This document shows, piece after piece, positions 23,957 to 30,331 of a DNA stretch of 42,131 nucleotides (position 1 is the stretch's first letter; every line of letters starts with the position of its first letter). The notes under the pieces were generated by a model. That model was given only the letters and a program-made list of their open reading frames with translations. It ran no database searches and was not told the origin of the DNA. Source of the stretch: Pseudomonas aegrilactucae (GTDB lineage Bacteria; Pseudomonadota; Gammaproteobacteria; Pseudomonadales; Pseudomonadaceae). The stretch lies in the NCBI RefSeq assembly GCF_019168305.1, contig NZ_JAHTBI010000107.1:1-42131 (forward strand), given 5' to 3'. A program made the translations under genes and the position numbers.

Positions 23957-24102
23957 GCGGAGTCATGGCTTACAGTGGCGTACAGGCACACGTTAGAGAC
24001 CCCATGCGCCCACACGATTCGTTACGCGCACGGACGGGCCTACGGGGGTATGCGCGCAGGTTAGCTATGACAGGTGGTCTCAGGGAAATTTGTACCAGAT
24101 TC

Positions 24103-24267
24103 TCAAAGGGTCCCTAACGTATCCGCTACGACCTCACCGACCAGCTCAGCGATCAGCTCACCATGAGCGCAACCGTAAAGAGCCGCTACGGTGCCCATCA
24201 GTTTCCACGTGGCCTTTGAGGTCAACAGGGCCTTAAGGACGGCCAACCATGGTTTCTTGGCGGCCAT
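24103..24267 (-). CDS. Small protein of 54 residues, element-encoded, function unknown
   Basis: The ORF runs from ATG 24267, with AGGAGACC 3 bases upstream of the start, the same ribosome-site sequence as the capsid-like gene. It encodes a Lys/Trp-rich start (MAAKKPWLAVLKALLTSK) followed by a moderately hydrophobic helical stretch (WKLMGTVAALYGCAHGELIAEL) and an acidic tail. It is the last gene of the leftward set, 162 bases after the capsid-like stop. A holin-like or membrane-associated peptide is possible, but nothing is proven. Confidence 0.6.
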   Translation of the reverse strand: MAAKKPWLAVLKALLTSKATWKLMGTVAALYGCAHGELIAELVGEVVADTLGTL

Positions 24268-24429
24268 AGCGGTCTCCTACGTGAAGTCTGATAAAGAATG
24301 TGGGTCAGTGCCCTGCACATTTTGCATAGCGACGAATTACACATGGGCTCAACTGAAGGTCCACCAGTTTAGGGAGACGCTCAGGTCAGCCCACGAGGTC
24401 CATTACGGACCCCATGGATACTGCGGGTG

Positions 24430-25473
24430 TTACGCCTTGACGACCACACGAGTGATCAGCGGGAAGTTTACCGACTCAACTTGCAGGCGCTCGGTTGGGT
24501 CCTCAGGGTTAGCCAGCTTGATCTTGACCTTGGCCTGAGCCATCACGTCAGCCACACCGCTCACCTCAAAGTCCCAGCCCTGTACGCCAGCGTTACGGCT
24601 CGCAAGGATCTTCCACACGTCGCCTTCTTGGTCATGACGGAACGACAGCGAGGCGAAGCCCTTGGGCAGCATGAAGACGCCACGGTCAGACCCGGAGTAG
24701 AACTGAGTACGGCAGCCCAAAAGGTCCTCAATGGATTCGACACCGGCACGCTGGGCAGCACGCTCAAGCATTGCCTGCTCGGTCATGTGCATCAGCAACA
24801 CGAAGTCGCTCAGAGAGTTACCGACCGACTGGTTAATGCTCAGGGTCAGGGCGTCAATCCAGTCTTCAGCACGATCACGCGGAGTGGTGCCCGCAATGGT
24901 GACCTCCTTGGCTTCGACGCTTGGGGACTTGATGAGAATGTCTACTACGGTGGACCCACAGGCCTTCTCGAAGTCAGCCAGCATTTTGTCCATCATCTGA
25001 CCAATGCTATCGCCAGTGAAGCCAGCGACAACGTGGGCATCCAGAAGAGTGAAGCGATGCGAGAAGAACGCAGCGGTATTGGTCGGCTCAGTGAAGATGA
25101 AGTCGCCAGCTACGGCCTCCCCTTTAGTGACCAGAGAGTGATCGTAAATCGACTGGCGAGGGTCAAACTCGACGTTGCGGTTAACCATGTTGACCAGTTG
25201 AACGGGGGTCGGTTCGGTCCCTTTAGGGCGGAATTCGCATGGGATCGCATCGACAGCGTTGTCGTGCCACTCACCGCCGTTAAAGAATTCGTCCATGCCC
25301 TGAGTGATGGCCTGAGCCAATACGCTGGAATCAGTCGCTTGAGCGCCCGTAGAGGCTTGAGTAGAGAACTGAAGGTTGCCGCCATTGCCCCATACGGCAG
25401 ACTCATAGGCAGTAGGTGCTTTGTAGCGGTCGCGCTGGTCACGGTGATCGGTAGTTTTGAATGCGTTGGACAT
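24430..25473 (-). CDS. Capsid-like protein, candidate major coat protein
   Basis: This 347-residue protein has no signal or membrane segment. The second half resembles HK97-fold coat proteins in pattern: a long helix (GQMMDKMLADFEKACGSTVVDIL), then DFVLLMHMTEQAMLERAAQRAG and VESIEDLLGCRTQF. LPKGFASLSFRHDQEG and VWKILASRNAGVQGWDFEV..ADVMAQ follow near the end. That series (peptide position, GCR.., LP, ..GW..) is typical of phage coat proteins, but I cannot name a close family. AGGAGACC precedes ATG 25473. It is 38 bases downstream of the 143-residue charged protein gene, as in phage scaffold-coat pairs. If real, it is the only structural gene of the element. Confidence 0.6.
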   Translation of the reverse strand: MSNAFKTTDHRDQRDRYKAPTAYESAVWGNGGNLQFSTQASTGAQATDSSVLAQAITQGMDEFFNGGEWHDNAVDAIPCEFRPKGTEPTPVQLVNMVNRNVEFDPRQSIYDHSLVTKGEAVAGDFIFTEPTNTAAFFSHRFTLLDAHVVAGFTGDSIGQMMDKMLADFEKACGSTVVDILIKSPSVEAKEVTIAGTTPRDRAEDWIDALTLSINQSVGNSLSDFVLLMHMTEQAMLERAAQRAGVESIEDLLGCRTQFYSGSDRGVFMLPKGFASLSFRHDQEGDVWKILASRNAGVQGWDFEVSGVADVMAQAKVKIKLANPEDPTERLQVESVNFPLITRVVVKA

Positions 25474-25511
25474 AATAGTGGTCTCCTGAAATTGGTTGGT
25501 AAAGGCTGGTC

Positions 25512-25943
25512 TTAGTGGTTGTCGAGCCAGTTGCCAGACGAGAAGTCGCTACGGCCATTAGCGGACCGGATAGCTACTCCCATGGCCCGGTACTTGTCCT
25601 CACGGGTTTCACGCGCGGCACGACGACGAGCGACCTCAAGGGCAGAGCCACCTTCATAGGACTTGCAGCGCTCGGCATGGGCGTTAGCTTCGCGGAGACG
25701 TTCAGCGTGCTCACGCTCTGCGACCAACTTACGGGTCTCAATGGCCCTTACGATGGCCGGGAAGGCACCAGCGCTCAGACCGGCGTCCAAGTACTGGCTT
25801 ACGATTGCCTCTTGGGCAGGCTTGTTGGTCCCAGCGGTGGCAAGCAGGGCCGCCAGCATGACGCCCTCGGCATACGCACGGGCTACGACCTGACCTTGTA
25901 CTTCAACGGTTTCAGGGGTTACGTTTTGGATATTCAGCTGCAT
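25512..25943 (-). CDS. Charged helical protein, possible scaffold, function unknown
   Basis: This 143-residue protein starts at ATG 25943 behind AGGAGACCC (the in-frame ATG 25970 lies upstream of that site and is not used). It opens with a beta-rich N terminus (LNIQNVTPETVEVQGQVVARAY). A long, highly charged helix rich in Glu, Arg and Ala follows (TRKLVAEREHAERLREANAHAE), with coiled-coil character, and a basic stretch comes after it. The layout and place directly before the capsid-like gene recall scaffolding proteins. A size-redirecting factor acting on a helper capsid is another possibility. Confidence 0.6.
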   Translation of the reverse strand: MQLNIQNVTPETVEVQGQVVARAYAEGVMLAALLATAGTNKPAQEAIVSQYLDAGLSAGAFPAIVRAIETRKLVAEREHAERLREANAHAERCKSYEGGSALEVARRRAARETREDKYRAMGVAIRSANGRSDFSSGNWLDNH

Positions 25944-26106
25944 GGTGTTGGGTCTCCTATTCGGAAACATTGATCAAGCCCTGCCGCATAGGCGCACGGA
26001 AACCAGAGACGAAGGAGTACGTCACTCCGGGGCCTCAGGGCTTGTCGATGTTTTCTGGGTTTCAGTTAGATGGGGTTGTTGTGCCGATGGCGGACGGCGA
26101 TGGGTG

Positions 26107-26397
26107 TTACAGCGGTAAGTTGATTGGTTGACGGGTCAGAGGGATTCGCATGGGCGCGGTCAGGACAGCATCGAGGTGCATGCTGGTTGTGGCGACGATA
26201 GAGTCTATGAACGAGACCAAGGCTGGATTGGTTGACTTCAGGTGCCCAGCAAGTTTCTCGTAGTTCACGCCACGCTCACCCTTGCAAGTCAGCCGATCAC
26301 GGACGTAACGGTCCCGCCAGATGGCGCGCAGGGTGATCAGCTTGGTTCGACTTGCTGGTGTCGTTAGGAATGCGGTGAGTTGCTCAGCGAAGGTCAT
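26107..26397 (-). CDS. Element-encoded 96-residue protein, function unknown
   Basis: ATG 26397 overlaps the Rha-like stop by 4 bases (ATGA), with AAGGGA 8 bases upstream, so translation is coupled. The protein is basic and helical (FAEQLTAFLTTPASRTKLITLRAIWRDRYVRDRL) without membrane segments or a recognised motif. A nucleic-acid-binding or regulatory partner of the Rha-like protein is a guess from position. The 163 bases between it and the next gene (25944-26106) hold a short hairpin (GGAGT/ACTCC, 26014-26028) and nothing else recognised. Confidence 0.6.
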   Translation of the reverse strand: MTFAEQLTAFLTTPASRTKLITLRAIWRDRYVRDRLTCKGERGVNYEKLAGHLKSTNPALVSFIDSIVATTSMHLDAVLTAPMRIPLTRQPINLPL

Positions 26398-27161
26398 GGA
26401 CACATTCCCTTCGGTAGATCGGCAATCGTCATGCGTGCAGCGCCATCGCCCTTGATGTCGATCACATAGCCGTCAGTGTCAACCACAGAGCGAGGCTTGC
26501 GGTGTTCGATCAGACCCTTGGCGATGTTCTCAGCGTTCGGTCGAAGCCAATCATTGATACCCTTGAGGGTTACCCTGAAGAGGTGGCCGGTAAGTTGAAT
26601 AGCCTTGTTGGACGATGAGACTTCACGGACCCAGCCGCTCTTGGCGTACTTAGGGTGCATCCGGGTTAGATCCTTGCGCTTAGCAGCGCGCCCCGTGGCG
26701 ATGAACATTTCCATCACCTTATCTGGGTTCGCTACGCCAGCCAGACGGCAGGCTTCACGCCACGTATAGCCCGTGGTGGTCCCTTTCCGGACATGTTCGT
26801 CGTAGGCCGGTGCCATTGCATCGACTCGGGTTTGCAGGTCATTAAGTGTGTCTGTGATTGCCTGTGAGGCGAACGCCGGGTTGGCTGCCTGCTCAAGTTC
26901 GATCCATCGACCGACCACTGTGTGACGTAGACCAGTGTCGTAACCGGTAATAAGGGTGAATACCATGTGCTTATTCAGAACCAGCATTCGGAGCGCTTTA
27001 CCTTGAGCAGTGGTATAGCTTGATTCGGTGGCCTCAGATTTGAGGGCTCCTACTTGCGTCACGACCCGGTCAGCATCTCGTAGAACGTTGTCGTGACGCT
27101 TGCCAGTCATTGCGGCAATCTCAACGGTGGTCATTGTGATTTCTTGGTTGTTGGTCAGCAT
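26394..27161 (-). CDS. Rha-family phage regulatory protein
   Basis: This 255-residue protein has an N-terminal Rha-type domain at about 8-95: MTTVEIAAMTGKRHDNVLRDADRV, then GKALRMLVLNKHMVFTLITGY and VGRWIELE. A separate basic C-terminal domain (about 125-250) follows, with TWREACRLAGVANPDKVMEMF, a possible second DNA-binding unit. Rha proteins are phage regulators; phi80 Rha affects growth in hosts lacking IHF. ATG 27161 is chosen because AAGGA lies upstream and homology starts there. One of the two T7-class promoter-like sites lies about 190 bases upstream, pointing at this gene. Confidence 0.75.
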   Translation of the reverse strand: MLTNNQEITMTTVEIAAMTGKRHDNVLRDADRVVTQVGALKSEATESSYTTAQGKALRMLVLNKHMVFTLITGYDTGLRHTVVGRWIELEQAANPAFASQAITDTLNDLQTRVDAMAPAYDEHVRKGTTTGYTWREACRLAGVANPDKVMEMFIATGRAAKRKDLTRMHPKYAKSGWVREVSSSNKAIQLTGHLFRVTLKGINDWLRPNAENIAKGLIEHRKPRSVVDTDGYVIDIKGDGAARMTIADLPKGMCP

Positions 27162-27350
27162 GCTTGTCGTATCCTTTTTGGTAGTGCCCTTCAGGTCGCA
27201 CCCACAGCCGAGCATCCAGACCCCGACAAAGGGACCCGGCGTGGCATGAAAGGCACTATCAGAAAGACTGGATTGGTACATAGCCCAGCGACGGGCGTAG
27301 AGGTGACAGGGAATGGCTGCTGATATTTATTTCAGAATAAACGTAGCTGT

Positions 27351-27374
27351 CCCTGTTGTAGTGAGGGTTTTAAA
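27351..27374 (-). promoter_or_regulatory. T7-class phage promoter-like site P1
   Basis: Read on the minus strand, TTAAAACCCTCACT (27373-27360) then two free bases then AACAGG. The first 14 bases are identical to P2 at 28282-28295. They match the T3 phage promoter core (AATTAACCCTCACT) over TTA..AACCCTCACT-type positions and the gh-1 consensus TAAAAACCCTCACT at 13 of 14, from memory. It points at the Rha-like gene and the capsid-like set. It lies in the 464-base gene-free stretch 27162-27625. Confidence 0.7.
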
Positions 27375-27479
27375 TCACCCCTTGACGGGACCATAACAAA
27401 CTTGTTAGGCAGAAGAATCAATAGACCCTTGGCGTGCTACTCATAGGTACTTAAAGTTGACTTATAAGAAGGGGATTAT

Positions 27480-27493
27480 TTTGCAATTGCAAA
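27480..27493. promoter_or_regulatory. Perfect palindrome, candidate operator
   Basis: TTTGCAATTGCAAA is a perfect 14-bp palindrome, flanked further out by GAAGGG and CCCTTC arms (27468-27473 and 27494-27499). It lies between the 202-residue gene and P1. It could be an operator for an element regulator or part of an origin. Confidence 0.5.
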
Positions 27494-27501
27494 TCCCTTC
27501 A

Positions 27502-27564
27502 CACTGGGTCCACCTAACGCCCTTGGGGTCCTTGTTGAGTAACCCAGTGCGTTTTTACCCCAAG
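27502..27564. ncRNA. Potential H-type pseudoknot in the gene-free stretch
   Basis: Two perfect 8-bp pairings interleave: CACTGGGT (27502-27509) with ACCCAGTG (27542-27549), and CTTGGGGT (27522-27529) with ACCCCAAG (27557-27564). The connecting loops are 12, 12 and 7 nt, which allow a pseudoknot on either strand. It lies downstream of the 202-residue gene and could be a 3' structure, a small regulatory RNA or an origin feature. Confidence 0.45.
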
Positions 27565-27625
27565 ACACGTAAAGAGCTAAGAGCTGGGTCATAAAGTTTT
27601 TCTTTTATATTATCCGGCGTTAAGC

Positions 27626-28234
27626 CTAAGAAGCCCGGAATAGAGCCTCCGCGTCCATTTCAGCCTTGATTGTAGGGTGCCGCTCAACGTACGAGGCAAT
27701 CCCATGAGCAGCATGTCGGGCAGCCTTGGCGATGCGTTGGGCCGTCCTCAAGCTGATCTCGCTGGTCTTGCAGACCTCCGCCGTGATCTCCGTAGCAAAC
27801 AACGCACCGATGACTGAACGGGCCTTTACGTTGATCTTGCCATTCGTGACTCCGGTACTGGTGATGATCGACCCGGTGATGATGTGATCAACCCAAGGCA
27901 GCAGGTCAGGCACCGCAAGGAGATACATGTAGGCTGCTACCGGATTCGCGTAACTGGTCTTGGGTCTCCCCCGTCCGGCCTTCGCAGGCTCAGCAGCAGC
28001 CACAACCGCTTCCGGGAAAGTCGAAAGCGTGGTGGCACTGGAGTGGTCCGAGGCGAGCAGGTCATCGACCCGTCGCTCAGCAGCCCATGCTTGATATTTC
28101 TCTTCAGGGTTCTTCGCCCGAACAATCGCGCTTTGGGCAATGACCTCGCCCGTAATCGGATCGGCATGCAGGATCTGGCCGGTCTCGTAGTCAACGTGGC
28201 GGTGATACGAGCCGGGCTGGTTTAACTGGGTCAT
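27626..28234 (-). CDS. Element-encoded 202-residue protein with possible HTH, function unknown
   Basis: ATG 28234 is preferred over the in-frame ATGs at 28255 and 28273 because GAGGACC precedes it, as in the other element genes. The N-terminal third is polar (TGQILHADPITGEVI). A basic segment AGRGRPKTSYANP follows, then a globular helical part (VAAYMYLLAVPDLLPWVDHI) ending with TSEISLRTAQRIAKAARHAAHG, which has the spacing of a helix-turn-helix. A DNA-binding or replication-control role is plausible. It stands directly behind P2, so it would be the first product made if a T7-class polymerase read the element. Confidence 0.65.
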   Translation of the reverse strand: MTQLNQPGSYHRHVDYETGQILHADPITGEVIAQSAIVRAKNPEEKYQAWAAERRVDDLLASDHSSATTLSTFPEAVVAAAEPAKAGRGRPKTSYANPVAAYMYLLAVPDLLPWVDHIITGSIITSTGVTNGKINVKARSVIGALFATEITAEVCKTSEISLRTAQRIAKAARHAAHGIASYVERHPTIKAEMDAEALFRAS

Positions 28235-28272
28235 ATGGTCCTCACTTGAAATCATGGCGACCGTTGTGGTCA

Positions 28273-28296
28273 TCCTGTTTCAGTGAGGGTTTTAAC
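28273..28296 (-). promoter_or_regulatory. T7-class phage promoter-like site P2
   Basis: On the minus strand, TTAAAACCCTCACT (28295-28282) is followed by two free bases and AACAGG. This is the same 22-position site as P1, matching it at 20 of 22. It lies 48 bases before the ATG of the 202-residue protein. The 23-base span and the ACCCTCACT core are those of T3/gh-1-type promoters. Confidence 0.72.
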
Positions 28297-28394
28297 GACA
28301 CCAGCCTTCACGCTCATTTTTCAGCAGCGTTATATGAGCCCGTCTTGCGAATCGAAAGGAGCACCAATGGTAAGTGCCCCTTCGCGCCGCACTA

Positions 28395-28637
28395 CTAAAG
28401 GATTTTTCTTATTTTGAATATGCGCGCCCAACACCATCCGAATACACAAAAGATAAGTCCAAAGAGCAGTGTGAACGGGATCAAAACCCATCCTTCACCG
28501 TCATTTGCCGCATCACTAAGATCGGAGACACTTGAGAATCCGAAAACCATTGACGCAATGATTCCCGCAGGCCAAGCAGGAATAAAAAACGATAGTAGCG
28601 CTATAACCTGAACCACATCCTTGACGTTGTCCTTCAT
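28395..28637 (-). CDS. Small two-TM membrane protein, function unknown
   Basis: This 80-residue protein has two clear membrane segments: about 8-34 (VVQVIALLSFFIPAWPAGIIASMVFGF) and 49-74 (WVLIPFTLLFGLIFCVFGWC). A short acidic loop (SDLSDAANDGEG) joins them. AAGGA lies 7 bases before ATG 28637. It starts 24 bases after the integrase stop, so the two are probably co-transcribed. Size and layout fit a holin, a superinfection-exclusion protein or an abortive-infection effector; the sequence alone does not decide. Confidence 0.65.
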   Translation of the reverse strand: MKDNVKDVVQVIALLSFFIPAWPAGIIASMVFGFSSVSDLSDAANDGEGWVLIPFTLLFGLIFCVFGWCWARIFKIRKIL

Positions 28638-28661
28638 GCTTCAATCCTTATGAACGAAGGT

Positions 28662-30149
28662 TTATGGCAGCAAACTCACAAGCATTTCTGCGATCACTTC
28701 AACGGGTACGCCAGAACCATACGTGTCAAACGTGATGGTCCCAGACGCATGGCCCATGACTGCCTGAGCGTAGACTGTAGGAACCCCCTTGGCCTGCATC
28801 AAGGACGCCAACGCGTGTCGCAGTGAATGGAAGGTCAGTCCCCCAGTAAACGAATCACCAAGGGCTGCTGGTATAGCTTGTTGGTTCGCCCATTCACCGG
28901 CTGTCTTGTAGCCAATTTGGGCTAATGCCTCTGACCCGGACAGTTTGCAGGCTTCGACGTATCGCAGAAACGCCGCAAGGTCGAATCCATAAGCACCGTC
29001 AGTCAATGGCACCAGCCGCTCACTACGCTTGTTCTTGATGGATTTACCTTCACCGGCTTCGTTGATATGAATGACGGTAATACCTGATTCAAAAGTCTGC
29101 ACGTCACCTACAGTGAGCTGAGATATTTCATTCAGTCGCCCACCAGTAATGACACCGAGGCTCAGCAGCCAGCGCTTCCATGAGGTCTCTGGCAGCTTGT
29201 TCGCATAATCCATCAACTGACCCACTTGCGCCTGCGAGAACGCCTTACGGGTCGATTCAAGGCCTTTGGTGAGCTTGAGTTTCTTGTCGTAAGTATTGAT
29301 CAAATGGCCGTTGTCTTTGGCCCACGTCAGAACCGCTGATAGCTTTACCAGCAGCTTGTTGACCGTGGATGGCATACGACCCGTGGACAGGCGATCACGA
29401 AGGGCCACAAGGTCCTCCCTCGTGTGTTTCCGAAGGTCCAGCTCACCCAGCGCCGTGGCGAGCGTTCCGTGACACACCTTGGTTTCCTTCAAGGTCGAAG
29501 CCTTCTGGTCCTGCGAGCGGTCGGACAGGTAGAGAACGGAAAGTGCCTCAAAGGTAAGCTCAGGAGCACTTACAGATTGGGAGAGGGAGAGAGGCTCGTT
29601 TGCGGAGAGCTTCAAGCTGGGGTCAGTACGGCCCTCAAGATCCCTGATGATCCTAACCAGTGGCACGGAGTCACCCTGCAAGCGCATCTGGGCGGCGCTC
29701 ATTACCTCACGGGCCTTGGCAACATGTTCATGCTGGTCAACGCTGATAGGCATCGTAGCGGCGATCTCCGTCAGGTTTGTCCTAACGTCCTCATACAGGT
29801 CGCCCCAGTCACGTAGTGAGTGAACATCGTGCGCACAGGCCAGAAGACCTTCAGCGACCCAGACCAGATGCTCACGTAATTCATTCCAAGAGGCGTCAGG
29901 GTGGTCCAGATGGAAAGACTTAATGGTATCTGCAAGTCGGCGTGAAGCGTCCATAGCGGCCTTACGGTCAGTGGTCTTGAGGGAGACGGAAACAGTTTCA
30001 GTGGTGCTGCCTGTCCGGCGAAGGCGCAGATAGTAAACGCCGTTGCGTCGGTAGTGATAGAGCTTAGCAAGTCGTGTACGTGGGCTCAGCAAAGCCAGCG
30101 CATTTGTGACATCACTTGTAACAGGGTAGAGCTTATCGTTGACCTTCAT
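28662..30149 (-). CDS. int: Tyrosine recombinase/integrase of the element
   Basis: This 495-residue integrase has an N-terminal basic region (YHYRRNGVYYLRLRRTG), a core-binding domain (about 198-285) and a catalytic domain. The full catalytic set is visible: Arg338 (TGGRLNE), Lys near 372-374, His441 and Arg444 (HSLRH), His467 (MGHASG) and Tyr477 (FDTYG). It catalyses insertion and excision at the 22-bp core. It lies 45 bases from attR, a usual location. The ATG has only a weak ribosome site (GGGA). No excisionase gene was recognised. Confidence 0.93.
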   Translation of the reverse strand: MKVNDKLYPVTSDVTNALALLSPRTRLAKLYHYRRNGVYYLRLRRTGSTTETVSVSLKTTDRKAAMDASRRLADTIKSFHLDHPDASWNELREHLVWVAEGLLACAHDVHSLRDWGDLYEDVRTNLTEIAATMPISVDQHEHVAKAREVMSAAQMRLQGDSVPLVRIIRDLEGRTDPSLKLSANEPLSLSQSVSAPELTFEALSVLYLSDRSQDQKASTLKETKVCHGTLATALGELDLRKHTREDLVALRDRLSTGRMPSTVNKLLVKLSAVLTWAKDNGHLINTYDKKLKLTKGLESTRKAFSQAQVGQLMDYANKLPETSWKRWLLSLGVITGGRLNEISQLTVGDVQTFESGITVIHINEAGEGKSIKNKRSERLVPLTDGAYGFDLAAFLRYVEACKLSGSEALAQIGYKTAGEWANQQAIPAALGDSFTGGLTFHSLRHALASLMQAKGVPTVYAQAVMGHASGTITFDTYGSGVPVEVIAEMLVSLLP

Positions 30150-30180
30150 GGCGTTAGGGTCCCGTATTCATTGGGTGGAA

Positions 30181-30196
30181 CCCTTACGTCCTGTAG
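30181..30196 (-). repeat. Right terminal inverted repeat, imperfect
   Basis: This is the reverse complement (14 of 16) of 23869-23884, overlapping the first two bases of the attR core. Together the two copies mark the ends of the non-coding borders of the element. Confidence 0.42.
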
Positions 30197-30216
30197 TTCT
30201 GGATGTACTGCCGGGA
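30195..30216 (+). other. attR core
   Basis: This is the right copy of the 22-bp direct repeat, identical to 23728-23749. Sequence to the right is the native 3' end of the LysR gene. Confidence 0.87.
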
Positions 30217-30331
30217 AGACCTGCGCAAGCTCAAGCGGATCACCCTGCTGTGGGATTACATTCGCGAGGTGACCGAGCGCAATGCGCCGCTGCTGATGGG
30301 CGAGTCGCACACCATGCGCTTTGCCGACTGA
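30197..30331 (+). pseudogene. Displaced native 3' end of the LysR gene
   Basis: It encodes the native last 44 residues of the regulator (FWMYCREDLRKLKRITLLWD onward, ending GESHTMRFAD) and its TGA at 30329-30331. There is no start or promoter. GC-rich codons match the chromosome, unlike the element's copy. Its stop abuts the yfiB stop (30332) with no gap, which shows this was the original gene end before insertion. Excision would rejoin it to the 5' part. Confidence 0.88.

Larger units (their letters stand above)
23728..30216. mobile_element. Integrative element of about 6.5 kb in the LysR gene; candidate phage satellite
   Basis: A 22-bp direct repeat bounds the element (23728-23749 and 30195-30216), giving a unit of 6467 bp. 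Inside are eight minus-strand genes with lower GC and different codon use from the flanks, ending in a complete tyrosine integrase next to the right repeat. A capsid-like gene and a Rha-like phage regulator show phage ancestry, but no terminase, portal, tail, lysin or replication genes are seen. Two T7-class promoter-like sites occur without a phage RNA polymerase gene. The chromosomal gene's original 3' end sits just outside the right end and abuts yfiB, which shows the insertion polarity. Confidence 0.88.

Noticed and set aside
23914..24117. 67-codon rightward frame near attL with a repeated TVCDSG
   Set aside because: The repeat comes from the duplicated TTTGTGACAGCGG DNA motif. There is no ATG with a ribosome site, and it runs against all element genes.
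24427..25515. 362-codon rightward frame opposite the capsid-like gene
   Set aside because: The leftward frame has a ribosome site, a sensible start and coat-like sequence. The rightward frame has none of these and is a mirror.
28239..28249. Third T7-class promoter (CCTCACTTGAA on the plus strand)
   Set aside because: It shares only CCTCACT and is simply the complement of the GAGGACC ribosome site region of the 202-residue gene.
28367..28417. Rightward 16-residue ORF with a good AAAGGAG site
   Set aside because: It is very short and overlaps the 3' end of the two-TM gene on the other strand. It might be a leader peptide or chance, with no further support.
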